Shown here in pieces: positions 47,860-57,877 of a stretch of DNA of 64,000 bases. Below the pieces are notes generated by a model. The model ran no database searches. It saw nothing but the letters and a program-made list of their open reading frames with translations, and had not been told where the DNA came from. Both the position numbers and the translations under genes were made by a program. This DNA is from Lumnitzera littorea (taxonomy: Eukaryota > Streptophyta > Magnoliopsida > Myrtales > Combretaceae): positions 11,656,632-11,720,631 of the forward strand of contig JAMXBB010000002.1 of assembly GCA_024138015.1 (NCBI GenBank). The letters run 5' to 3'. The first letter of the stretch is position 1; the number at the start of each line of letters is the position of its first letter.

Positions 47860-48910
47860 TGGAAAATTGCACAAAGAGACCATTTTTCTGCAATCTTTTC
47901 ACTCAATTGTCATAATTTCTACGTTCCCATTCTAACTCTCAACCTTCTTCAGAAGCTTCAATTTTTATTTTCAAGAATCACAAGCATGTCTACCAATAAG
48001 GATAAGGCTAGCTCTTCTTCACTGGAACTTACCTCCAATTCAGATTATACAAGGAGTAATCTTCCTTGGGCATAGGAGGGCGAAGCGTCGTCACTAGCAC
48101 AATCAAACCAACCTACAAGGATGGCCATAGAGGCATTGGATAGGGCCAAAATCATTAATGCCATCCCCAAAGACGTATACGTAGATATCCCTCTTACCCC
48201 CCGCTAAGGATTTGTTCAACACTCCTGATACGAGAAAGGGGCCTAATAGTCATACAAGCAAAAGTAGGGATTCTACCCCCAGTTGGGTCATCAGCAACTT
48301 CCTCACAGGGGCGATACTAAGGTATCATATTAGGTTGCCGCACAAGGACGAACAGGTGGCCCTACTATTGAGGACGCGCTTTGCAGTTTTCAAGAAGTGC
48401 TTGGAGTTTGGGCAGCACCTTCCCCCAAGTCATTTTAAAAGGGAGTTTTTCAACTACTACCTTCGGAACCCGTCACAGATCCTTCTTAATGAGTAGAGAG
48501 TGTTGAAGGCATTCCAGGCGCTTTACAAATACCTAGAGATAAGGGCTACTCCTGAGCTCTTCTACCACTTCTACATGTGGAAGAGTGTTGGGGGTGTGGC
48601 CTTATCTCCAGCTACGCCTAGGAAAGAAATTATTTTACAGCCTTGTCAACTCGATCAAAAGCTGGCAGGACAAATATGTGGTGATGGAGCTGCTCGTAAA
48701 GGCCACCTTCTGGACCCGGTAGACCGGAATGGTTTGTATTGAAGGTGAGAAGAGGCTTAGTTCGAGCAACGCTGAGGCCATCTAAGAGATTTTAGCCTTC
48801 ATGGAGCTGCAAGGTAGCCAAGAGATCAATACTACAAAGACCATAGAAAGGTATTTCCAACACTTGATCTCCGAGCTCTTCTCTAGCATGAAGAAAGTTA
48901 TAACGGAGAA

Positions 48911-49089
48911 GTGAGTTAAAGGTACTGGTTCATTCCTACATACCTGTTTGTTATGCTAATGTCAAGGTGCTTCATCTGACGCTTGTAGAATGGGTGGACT
49001 TCCTTAGTTGTGCTAGTCATAGTAATGTTTTACAAGTGGTAGCAGTAGTTTCTTTTGATTTCACCTTGTTTTCTTTTTCTAACTTTTAG
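48911..49089 (+). other. Predicted intron 1 of the antisense gene
   Basis: Donor GAGAA|GTGAGT at 48911; pyrimidine-rich acceptor CTTTTTCTAACTTTTAG at 49089, or alternatively TACAAG at 49106. The latter restores the frame. The border is therefore uncertain. Confidence 0.5.
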
Positions 49090-49898
49090 ATCGGTTTTCC
49101 TACAAGCAAAAGCTTAGCTCCAAGGGTACCTCATCCTTCTGTGGACAATCTGATGAGCCAACGCCAAGCGTAGTCAAAGGCAGGTCAGCCGATAGGGAAG
49201 GCGGCAAAGCTAAAGCCGAGGCCCGATGAGACTAACAAGCTACAGCCAAAGCCTATGCCTTAAAGGATTCCCCTCGTCATCCGGGACGAGCCAACAGTCG
49301 TACTGCGGTTGAGCATATCTCTACCCGTTCCTACTATCCATTTGTTCGAATCTATCCTCGTAAGCGACGAAGGTATCGAAGTAGAAGAGCCCGACGTATA
49401 GGTGCTTTCCCCTCTAAAGGTAACTGAAGAAGGAACCCGAGACATAGCCACCCCACCTACAGTCATAGGCGAGAAACGTAAGGCTCTTGAGATACCCAGG
49501 GAGCCAAGTCCAGAGACAAAGAGGCAGACACTCTTGGCAAGGGAACCTTTGGCCAAGGGGAAATGGAATGAGTGGCCCTTGGCTCATCCCTTCTAGATCG
49601 TGGATGACGTTGGGGATGAGTTTTTGGACGTCCTCAACAATTTCCAAAAGATGGGGCTGAATGAGGCGTTGAAGAGGAGGGTCCCCAAGATGGAAAAGAA
49701 GAAGGCCTAGGGGAAGATACTACGGCTGAAATGGGAGGTCTATGCTGGCAACTTGACGCTATGGCACCAGACACTCAGTTACCAAGTTTCAATAGGGTCT
49801 TACACGCCTGGTGACTAGTCGCACTAGAAAGGATCTCCTAAGAGGGTGCGGGTGACCCCATACAAATTACAGGCCACTTGAATACCCTAATGCAGCAA

Positions 49899-49974
49899 GT
49901 AAGTCTTCCCTACTAATGTTGTGTTTTGTTTTAGCATCTCATACTAACCTATGGGTTCTATTTTCTTCTTACAG
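49899..49974 (+). other. Predicted intron 2 of the antisense gene
   Basis: 76 bp, CAGCAA|GTAAGTC...TTTTCTTCTTACAG|TAC. Joining the two sides keeps the coding frame (LNTLMQQ | YHG) and continues into the coiled coil. The polarity is plus-strand only. Confidence 0.7.
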
Positions 49975-51175
49975 TACCATGGCTAAGTGCTCCTTGAATT
50001 AAGCAAGTCCCATGCCACCTGAAAAGAGGTAACTAGATTGCGGGAGGAGTTGCATCAACAAAAGAAATGCCTGCTAAGGGTGGAGACTTCTAGCAAGAGG
50101 TACTTAATAAAATTTGCTCAAGCTAACAAACACCTCCGCCGTTCTGTTGTGCTAGTGGTAGGGCTTTAGGCAAGGCTTAAGCATGCAGAGTAGGAGAAGG
50201 GCAAGGTAAAAAGGGATGTCCGGAAGGTCACAAAATAGAAGGCTCAGTTGGAGAACAAGTAGAAGACGAAGGCTCGTCTTTCGCAACGATTGAAGGAGGA
50301 GGGCACAGCTAGGGCCTGACTTGAAAAAGAAAATGCTGAGCTAAAGGCTTTCATGGCTAGGCTAAAGACCAAGCTGGCAATGAAGGCGTCCGAATGTAAT
50401 GGTGCTAGGGCTACATTACTTGAGCTGGCCGGTTTGAAGGCCACTCTAGAGCAATAGGTCAGGGAGCTATAAGTCGGGGTTTTGGAGATGGAAGAGATCA
50501 TCTCCAAGATAGAGAATGGGGTGGTCCTCAGTGATGCTACTACAAGCAAGGCGGTCACCAACTACAGGCCATTGAGGAGTAGCTAGAGGAGTTGGAGGAC
50601 CTGTCTACTAATTCTGCCCCTTCACTAAGAGAGAAATCCTCTCCCATTAAACAGATCTGGACATGAGTTTCCTCGACTTTCTAGATTCCCCCACCTTCAA
50701 TGAGAAGAGGGAAGCCCTAGCGAAGGAGGAGTTCACCCGGGCAGTAGTCAAACACGCAAGCACGTCCTCTAGTGCCAGGGTAGTACTGGGCACTTCTACC
50801 TTCGGCCCCGTCTTAGCAACTCAGTAAGAGGATGCCCCAGAAGCTATCCCTGGGGACGATCCACCCGTAGGGAGTCTTGCCACTCCTGGTTCGTATGTCT
50901 CATGCTCTCCTGCAACTCAAGGTCTGCCTGCTAAAGTACCTGCAGATCAGCACTCGGAGCAAATTGATGCCTTGGATTTTTCAGAATTACCCGAGCTAGT
51001 TGATCTCAAGTAATAGCGAGATTCTATAATTTCCCCCTTTTTTATGTTTCTGGATAGGACCAGGATGCCGGCCTTTACTCTGTAAATAAATTTGTATGAT
51101 AAGTAAATGAAGTTTTTCAAAAGTCTCACTATTCTGATTAAATTTTCTAAACCCTTAATAAAGGTCTTGTTGGGG

Positions 51176-51527
51176 GAGTTCCTCTATACAATGGGTGTTT
51201 CCCCTTACCAAAGTTACCCTATGAGGGTCAGGTCGATGACATTCTAACCTACCTGATTTGTGGGAATTCCTTTGTGTAAGAGGTGTTCCCCCTTGCTAAG
51301 GTTACCTTATGAGAGTCAAGTTGGTGGCGTTCTGATTTACCCTATTCGTAAGAGTTCCTCTGTGCAAGGGGTGTTTCCCATTGCCGAGGTTACCCTATGG
51401 GGGTCAGGTTAGTGGCATTCCGACTTACTCGGTTCATGGGAGTTCCTCTGTGCAAAGGGTGTTTCCTTTTGTCGAGGTCACCATATAGGGATCAAGTCGG
51501 TGGCATTCCAACTTACCCGACTAACTA
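51176..51527. repeat. Four tandem copies of an 88-bp unit
   Basis: The word GAGTTCC or GAATTCC recurs at 51176, 51264, 51352 and 51440, exactly 88 bp apart, with conserved GGTGTTTCC and TACCCTATG inside each unit. It lies between the ends of pol and the antisense gene, a region where Tat elements commonly carry tandem repeats. Confidence 0.9.
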
Positions 51528-51652
51528 TTCACGTGCCTATTTGAAAGGCTGGTAAGGCGACTAGTACAAAAGGAGAGGGAAAGAAGTACGCAATTAATTG
51601 AGAGCTTTTTATTTCGACTCAAATTAAAAATAAAACTATACATCATGAAATT

Positions 51653-52950
51653 TTAATCAAAGTAAAGGCATAGAATGTCGATGTTCTAAGTGCGCGGGAT
51701 AAGCTCACCATCCAATCTTTCTAGCCTATATGCTCCATTGCCCATTTTCTCCTTGATTCTGACAGAGTCCTCCTGATTGGGGGTTAGCTTACCCTCGCCT
51801 TCTAGTGAACCAGTGGCCTCCAATTTTCGGTACACCAGGTCCCCGACCTTGAATTCCTTATGTTAAACCTTCTGCTCATAATACCGGACAGCCTCATGTT
51901 AGTATGCAGTAACTCAAGCAACAGCGAGGTCTCTAATTTCCTCGACCGTATCGATGCTTAATGAGTCATTCAGGGTGGCGTCGAAACTTCGAGTCCAAAT
52001 ATTGGGGAGTTCAAGTTCAATAGAGAGGATAGCTTCTAACCCGAAAGCTAGATGGAAAGGGGTCTCACCTGTCAAAGTGCGATGCGTGGTCCTATAGCCC
52101 CACAAGATATTAGGCAACTCATCAATACAGGCATCATGAGATCAGTCCACACGCTTCTTTAAGCTATCTAAAATGACCCGATCAGTTGCCTCCACCTATC
52201 CATTCGATTGGGGTTGGGCAACCGAGGTGAAGTGCACAACGATGTGGTGCTTAGTGTAGAACTCCCTGAACTTAGGGTTATCAAATTGTCTATCGTTGTT
52301 CGTGATCAGTGCATAAGGGACTCCAAACCAGGAAAGAATGTTGTTTCTGACAAATGACTCTACGTTCCTCTCTATGATCTTAGCCACGGCTTCAGCCTCC
52401 ACCCACTTCCTGAAGTAGTCCACGGCAACAATTATGAACAGTCGTCCTCCTGATGCTTTCAAGAAGGGGCTAAGGATATCGAGCTCCCATTGGGCGAACG
52501 GCCATGGGCTCGTTAGGGGTTAGAGTATGGTGCTAGGTGCTCAATTGATTGGGGCGTGCTTCTAGCACTACAGGCACTTTTGGGCTACAGCCTTTGCATC
52601 TTACCTCTTGGTGGGCCAATAATATCAGAACCGTAGCGCCAAAAGGTACAGGGCTTGGGACTGGATGTGATTGCTGCACACTTTGTTGTGCAACTCTTCC
52701 ATGATACGCAACCCTTCCCCTTCTCAAAGACACCAAAGCAAGGGGAAGCTAATTCCCCTGCGGTATAAGACGCCGTCAATCAGTGTATAATTGGTGGCAT
52801 GGTACCGAAGCTTCTTTAACTCCCTCTTGTCCTCTGGCAATGTTCCCTCCTCCAAGTAGCTCCAGATGGATCCATCTAGCTCGATTCTAGTACTGCGGTA
52901 GTCAATTCCAGAATTTCAGCAAAGCTTAGAGCTATGCTTTTTTTCGACAA
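51653..52950 (-). pseudogene. Tat integrase (degenerate)
   Basis: The minus-strand catalytic core has the first Asp in IVAVDYFRKWVEAEAV. The second reads ALITNNDRQFDN, Asn replacing the catalytic Asp. The Glu lies in PQSNG-stop-VEATDRVILD, where the stop replaces Gln. The C-terminal region (FKVGDLVYRKLEA...GNGAYRLERLDGELIPRT) ends with a TAA at 51655-51653. The zinc-binding N-terminus (around 52600) is hard to read. Many stops are present. Its role was insertion of the element's cDNA. Confidence 0.85.
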
Positions 52951-53149
52951 GTACTTTATGAAGATTTTGCTGTCCATCTTGGGCTTACGTATGCCAGTGG
53001 AGGCCAGCTGCTTGGATAGCTAGTCAACCGCTGAGGAAGTCTACTAGGAACCTTCTTGCCTTCTCTAAGTACCTGGCCATGGAGCTATCCCTGGCCTCAT
53101 ATTCACCCCGGACTTGTTGTACAACGAGCATGGAGTCCAAAAATATCCG

Positions 53150-53430
53150 TAGCTATTCGACCCCGATCTCCTTAGCCCGCTTCAGGCCGACAATAAACGC
53201 TTCATACTCGGATTCATTGTTACTGGAGTCGAACCCAAACTTAACAGCGTAACAAATGGTGACATTATGGGGGCCGGTCAACACAAGGCCCGCACCTCCA
53301 CCTCCAATGGTAGATGATCCATCGATGTGAAGAGTCCATACCGGTTTGTCATCATCTAGGGATATTTCTTCTTCGGTATATTCTACTATGAAGTCAGCCA
53401 GGATCTGTACCTTGTAAGCCATTTGTAGTT
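53150..53430 (-). pseudogene. Second (archaeal-type) RNase H of the Tat element
   Basis: The open stretch begins MAYKVQILADFIVEYTEE and contains WTLHIDGSS (first catalytic Asp) and NNESEYEAFIVGLKRAKEIG (Glu and helix of the RNase H fold). This extra RNase H after the native one is diagnostic of the Tat lineage. The open part itself has no stop for 89 codons, but both sides are broken. Confidence 0.85.
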
Positions 53431-53548
53431 GGTACTGGATTCAATACATGCTTAGTTCCATTGCGTACTTCATCATCCATCCGGACGCATCAGGTTTTTG
53501 CAACATGGTGCGCAATGGGTGGTCTATGAGTACAATGACCTGATGCCC

Positions 53549-53830
53549 CTAGAAGTAAGGCCTTAGCCGTCCAGCAATAATGACAATGGACAGAGCAAAT
53601 TTTTCTACCGAGGCATACCTTACCTCAAGCCGGTAAAGTATGTGGCTGATGTAACATATTGGCTTGTGTTCTCTTCCATCTACTCTAACTAGCACAGAGG
53701 AGAGAGCCCGAACGCTAACGGCTAGGTACAAAAATAAATCTTCCCCTTGGACAAGCTTGAGAGGATCAGTAGGTGAGCAAGAAAGTCTTAGAGCTGCTGA
53801 AAGGTAGCGGCGCACTCCGAAGTCCATTCG
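53549..53830 (-). pseudogene. Native RNase H of the Tat element
   Basis: Minus-strand frame with QGEDLFLYLAVSVRALSSVL and HKPICYISHILYRLEVRYAS, then EKFALSIVIIAGRLRPYF. These are the usual gypsy RNase H blocks (LYLAVS, VYYVS-like, YP.EK.ALAL). The DNA strand that templates it overlaps an alternative frame with stops. Confidence 0.8.
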
Positions 53831-54053
53831 AAACCCTTGGGATTTTTGAAGATTTTGAAGAACTCAGCGCATCTGTTAGCACTCTTCGAAATGAATCTGC
53901 TCAAGGCAGCCACCATGCCAATGATCTTTTGTACGTCTTGGACTGAAGTTGGGGGTTTCATTCCCCCGATGGCCATAATCTTCTCAGGATTAGCCTTGAT
54001 ACCTCTTTGGGTGACCAGAAGTCCGAGAAACTTACCAGAATTGATGCCAAAGA
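53831..54053 (-). pseudogene. Tat reverse transcriptase, C-terminal part
   Basis: Minus strand reads GINSGKFLGLLVTQRGIKAN, then PEKIMAI and LSRFISKSANRCAEFFKIF, the thumb/connection of gypsy RT. It is separated from its upstream half (KCVF at about 56954) by a roughly 2.9-kb solo LTR. Confidence 0.88.
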
Positions 54054-56952
54054 TGTAAACCCTAAAGCCAAGCCAAGCCAAGCCAAGCCACCATAGGTTT
54101 GAGCTTAAAACCCAAGGTTTAGGGCGATCGGCTAAAAGATCCGATCAAACCCAAATTATAAACTATTTAGCAAAATACCAGTAAAAATGACCCTGTAAAC
54201 TTAAATTTAAGAAAATGAGTAGTAAAATAGGAAACTATAAAATTTTCAAATTTTAAGCATAATAACTGCTAATTACCGAAAAGACAAAAAGTGTAATATA
54301 ATAACTAATAAATTAGTAGAGATAGATTATATGTATACTAAAAATTTTAGAATGACCAAAATAATATTTAGGAATGTTCACGTATACCCTACATGTATTT
54401 ACGTGTAGATAAAAATACGCGTAATTGCTAAAATAGGTCGAAAACTAAGTAAATAATTAAAGAAAAATACAAAATAATTATAAAAAAATCAGAAGAAGAT
54501 AACTGCAACAAGATCAGGTCGTGTACTGAAAAGAAAAAAATTAACCAATAAGAATTTGACAAACAAAAAGCCTAAAATTAAGGAAATTGGGCAAAATCCC
54601 ATCAAATTAATGCACATTAATTACTATATTTGTCTATAAATAAGGAAAAAATTCTCAGAAGACATTTGGACAGTTTGTGATTTGAGAAAAATCGAAACAC
54701 AAGAAAAATCGAGAGAAATTCCAGAAAAAAAAAAAAACTGTGCAGATTAGCAAGGTGAACTAAAACCACCACCCACCACTACCTGGGACCGAACCACCAC
54801 CACCACCCTACACTAGGACCAACGTCTGGATCGGTCGACAGCCTTGGACCGGGTTTGGACGGCTAGAAAGCTTTGAACCGGTTAGTCATTTATTCACTCC
54901 AATTTTTGTATAATTTTGTAAAATTAGTTATTTTGCCCAGAAAATTATGAAACTTGTTATTCTGAGGTTTTATTGTATGTAGATTTAGGGAAAAATATTG
55001 ATTTAGTTTAATTATGTCTAGAAATATAGGGTTCTTAACAAATTGTTCAAAACCGAGCATGATTAAACCGGAAATTAAATAGGCTTAGGGATATAGTTTG
55101 GGGCTCAAAATTTTTTTATAGGAATCTCATATGATGTAGAACAGTGCTATGAAGCCATTTTTTTTAAATTAATTTTCGAAAATTTTAAGTTAATTTTTAG
55201 CCCTAAAATGATGGTAAAATTGGGTGATTTAGGATTAATTAGGTAATTAGGATGTTAATTACTGATTTGGATCTTGATTAGATGATTAAGAAAGTTAATC
55301 TCTGCAGTGGAATCCTAATCCTAGCTTTTAGGTATTAAGTATGATTAATTAGGGAAATTAGGTAAAGAATATAAGAAATTAGGAATATGTGAAAATGTAA
55401 ATTAATAAATCTAAAAAAATAAAGCTATTTAGTTAATATTATAATTGAAAACAGAAAAATAATAAATCTGAAATAATATTTAATTTTAAGTAAATATCTC
55501 AAAATGTAAATTTTTTACACATCGGGAATAAATCCGATACCTCAATTAGGGTTAGCGTGTACCGAATAGTTAGAATACCAAAATTACGACCCAATAGGAT
55601 ATTTGAATACCCGAGCATAAGGTGATTAATGTCACATTGGGATTCGAGCCTAATTACGACTTAGGAATTAAAACTAGAATCTAGTTTAGGAGCCGAACCC
55701 CGAAATAGAATACAACGAATTATTAATACGTTGTAGGTATACATGAGGAAAATGAGTTACATTATAAATTAGAATAAGAATCCATAAAAATAAGTACTAA
55801 AAGGACCTCTTTGCATTATAGGACACCTAGAAACAAATCAGCTCGCAATTTGAGAATCGAGCGATCGAACAAATTCAAGTAAGTTGGGTTATTGCTTATT
55901 GTAACAGAGTACTAGTTTTGTAGTGCTCGGAGACTTAGGCTTGTATATGCTTGTGATTATAAGTAGTTTGCGCATGTGTTTGATGTATATGAATTCGTGC
56001 TGGAATTTGTGCTGTGAATGATTTTGTGACTGATTTAATTGGTATGAACTTGTTTGAAAACCTTAACCGGAATTTAATCTTAGTCGACCGTAATAACCGA
56101 AAACGTCATGCATTGCAACCCGTTAGGGGATCATAGGACTCTCCAACCAAATACCGACCCCTTCGAAAAGGATAGCGCAGGATTGCAAAATGGTCCCTTC
56201 TTCATCCTCAGTCGAACTAAGTGACAGGAGAGGAGGTCGCGGCGGGGGTGAAGTCAATGGTTCGAAGGTAGTCGCGAGAGGAGCAAGGTCTCCATTGCAT
56301 AAACCTGGGTTTGGTTGTGAGCTACTGCATAACATGGAACTCCTCAACCCGGATCGGAGCAGGTGAAATTTCTCTGATTTCACAACGGACCGGACTACGT
56401 TGTGCGATGACACTTGATTGTTGCATTGCATGAAAATAATTGTTTGATAACCCTGTTTGTGCTTGTATGCATTCATGAGTCTCCAATTCAACTTACTGAG
56501 CTGTAGTTGCTCATACCCTTATAGATCCTTTTGCAGGTTCTGATTTGTAATCTCTTCAAGTACTATGCCGCCCTACAATTATCCAGAGGTTAGTCTTTTT
56601 GAAGCCAGGGGTGTGAGGATCAAGTTATTTAGCATAATGTGTAACTAGACTGACCTTGTAGTTAAAGGTTGAAGACTGTTAGTTATTCTGTAAATTAGTA
56701 GACTGTGGTGATTTTGTAAATCTTCCTGGGAAGCTCTGTGGACTTATTTGTATAATTATCTATGTTTAGTAGTAATTTGAGATAATTATCATATTTGTAG
56801 TATAATTATTAATCGAACTGTTTACTTCAAAGCGAATGGTCGTCGACGCCTTGTGTAGATTATCTCTATGGTAGGAACTGTGAGGCCAGTTTCTATCATA
56901 TAATGGTTTACACGGCGGGACTGTTGCGACTTCGCGACTTCGGGGCGTAACA
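54054..56952 (+). mobile_element. Solo LTR (2.9 kb), Del/Tekay-like, inserted in the RT gene
   Basis: It starts TGTAAACCC and ends CGGGGCGTAACA, the usual TG...CA LTR borders; GGGGCGT-ACA is the typical 3' end of long chromovirus (Del/Tekay) LTRs. A plus-strand TATA box (CTATAAATAAGG) is near 54635. No gag or pol lies inside. Flanks AAAGA (54049-54053) and GAAAA (56953-56957) each differ by one base from AAAAA, the sequence expected at this codon, so they are a decayed 5-bp target duplication. Several AAGCC repeats lie near its left end. It is homologous to the inverted segment at 58965-62095. Confidence 0.7.
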
Positions 56953-57300
56953 GAAAACGCACTTCTAAGGGTTCAGCTTCATGTCATATGTGCACATTTG
57001 ATCAAAGGCTTCTTAGAGATCTTTGACATGATCAACCGGCTTCTAGCTCTTGACAATCATGTCATTGACATATACCTCCATATTGCGCCCAATCTGGGGC
57101 TTCAACAATTTCTTCACCATTCACTGGTATGTAGCCCCAACGTTTGTCAATTCAAACGACATCACAGTATAGCAGTATGTGCCATAGTCGGTGATGAAGG
57201 AGGTATGGATTTCATCCTTCAAGTCCATTTTGATCTGATTGTATCTCGAGAAGGCGTCCATAAAGCTCAGTAAGGTGTGTCTTAACGTAGAATCAACAAG
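56953..57300 (-). pseudogene. Tat reverse transcriptase, central part with the catalytic motif
   Basis: Minus strand reads LVDSTLRHTLLSFMDAFSRY and then NQIKMDLKDEIHTSFIT, the first RT Asp block. Further on is MEVYVNDMIVKS, where the YVDD catalytic box has become YVND. It ends MCTYDMKLNP-stop-KCVF at the solo LTR. Loss of the catalytic Asp and several stops make it dead. Confidence 0.88.
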
Positions 57301-57305
57301 CTGGT

Positions 57306-57533
57306 TGTAACGACCCGGCCGGAACTCCTTTCATCTAAGTATTGTCCGCTTTGGCATGAAACGTCGCACGGTTTTATCCCTTGGTGCAGCTGCTTCCCAA
57401 GAGGTCACCTATCCTAGGATTGCTCCGGCATGAGCACGCTTAACTCCGAAGTTTCAACGTACTCCGAGCCGCTACACCAAAAGGTACCTCGATGATTAGA
57501 GTTCCTCTCTCCAGGCATGTAAGGGGTATTACA
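57306..57533 (-). repeat. Cassandra LTR (3' LTR on the minus strand)
   Basis: 228 bp, minus strand TGTAATACCCC...GGGTCGTTACA. By eye it has about 13 differences from the other LTR, nearly all transitions. Confidence 0.93.
57391..57470 (-). ncRNA. 5S rRNA-like block in the Cassandra 3' LTR
   Basis: The minus strand contains GAGTTAAGCGTGCT (5S box A) and CCTAGGATAGGTGACC (box C region; one change from AGGATGGGTGACC). It is homologous to the 3' two-thirds of plant 5S rRNA. Confidence 0.85.
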
Positions 57534-57629
57534 ATCCACCCCCTTTACAAAACTGACGCCCTCGTCAGTTTCGTTACACAGGTCCAAGACAACCACCAGG
57601 CAGGGCCACGCCCTTCCGGCTGGTGGAAT

Positions 57630-57641
57630 GCTCTGATACCA
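57630..57641 (-). other. Primer-binding site of Cassandra
   Basis: Minus strand TGGTATCAGAGC, a perfect initiator-Met tRNA PBS. Confidence 0.9.
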
Positions 57642-57644
57642 TTC

Positions 57645-57872
57645 TATAACGACCCGGCCGGAACTCCTTTCATCTAGGTATTGTCTGCTTTGGCATGAAA
57701 CGCCACACGGTTTTGTCCCTTGGTGCAGCTGCTTCCCAGGAGGTCACCCATCCTAGGATTGCTCCAGCATGAGCACGCTTAACTCCGGAGTTTCAACGTA
57801 CTCCGAGCCACTACACCAAAAAGTACCTCGATGATTAGAGTTCCTCTCTCCAGGCATGTAAGGGGTATTTCA
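57645..57872 (-). repeat. Cassandra LTR (5' LTR on the minus strand)
   Basis: 228 bp. The terminal bases are slightly decayed: plus strand starts TATAACG where the other copy has TGTAACG. Confidence 0.93.
57730..57808 (-). ncRNA. 5S rRNA-like block in the Cassandra 5' LTR
   Basis: The minus strand contains AACTCCGGAGTTAAGCGTGC and CTAGGATGGGTGACCTCC, then TGGGAAG, as in plant 5S rRNA. The internal Pol III promoter boxes A and C are intact in this copy. Confidence 0.9.
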
Positions 57873-57877
57873 CTGGT

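Larger units (their letters stand above)
47986..51013 (+). pseudogene. Antisense extra gene of the Tat element (Transposase_28-like, coiled coil), degenerate
   Basis: Plus-strand reading starts MSTNKDKASSSSLELTSNSD. From 48212 it gives a globular domain (FAVFKKCLEFGQHLPPSHF...FFNYYLRNPSQILLN...TPELFYHFYMWKS) patterned like the plant 'putative gypsy type transposon' domain (Transposase_28). A Pro/Ser/Lys-rich linker follows. After 49975 a long Lys/Glu/Leu-rich coiled coil (VTRLREELHQQKKCLL, LEKENAELKAFMARLK) leads to an acidic end, ALDFSELPELVDLK, with TAA at 51011-51013. Introns with plant consensus are present: a phase-0 one at 49899-49974 and one starting at 48911. About a dozen in-frame stops are mostly TAG/TAA/TGA where CAG/CAA/CGA fits, suggesting C-to-T decay. 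Function is unknown; such ORFs recur in Tat elements. Confidence 0.7.
57306..57872 (-). mobile_element. Cassandra TRIM retrotransposon with 5S-like LTRs
   Basis: Two direct repeats of 228 bp (57306-57533 and 57645-57872) flank a 111-bp interior. On the minus strand the interior begins with PBS TGGTATCAGAGC three bases after the LTR and ends with the purine tract AAAGGGGGTGGAT. It is bounded by a perfect CTGGT target duplication (57301-57305 and 57873-57877) inside the Tat RT gene. Each LTR carries a 5S-rRNA-like block, which identifies the non-coding Cassandra family. It has no ORF, so it depends on other elements for mobility. Confidence 0.95.

Noticed and set aside
48212..48742. Possible host gene of unknown function
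   Set aside because: It lies between the integrase and 3' LTR of the Tat element, matches the known antisense extra-ORF pattern and has decay like the rest of the element.
53837..54058. Plus-strand 73-codon ORF
   Set aside because: It is the complement of the Tat RT coding frame, which has clear motifs on the minus strand.
57391..57808. Genuine 5S rRNA genes
   Set aside because: Only the 3' two-thirds of 5S is represented, diverged, within paired LTRs that have a PBS and target duplication; it is Cassandra, not rDNA.
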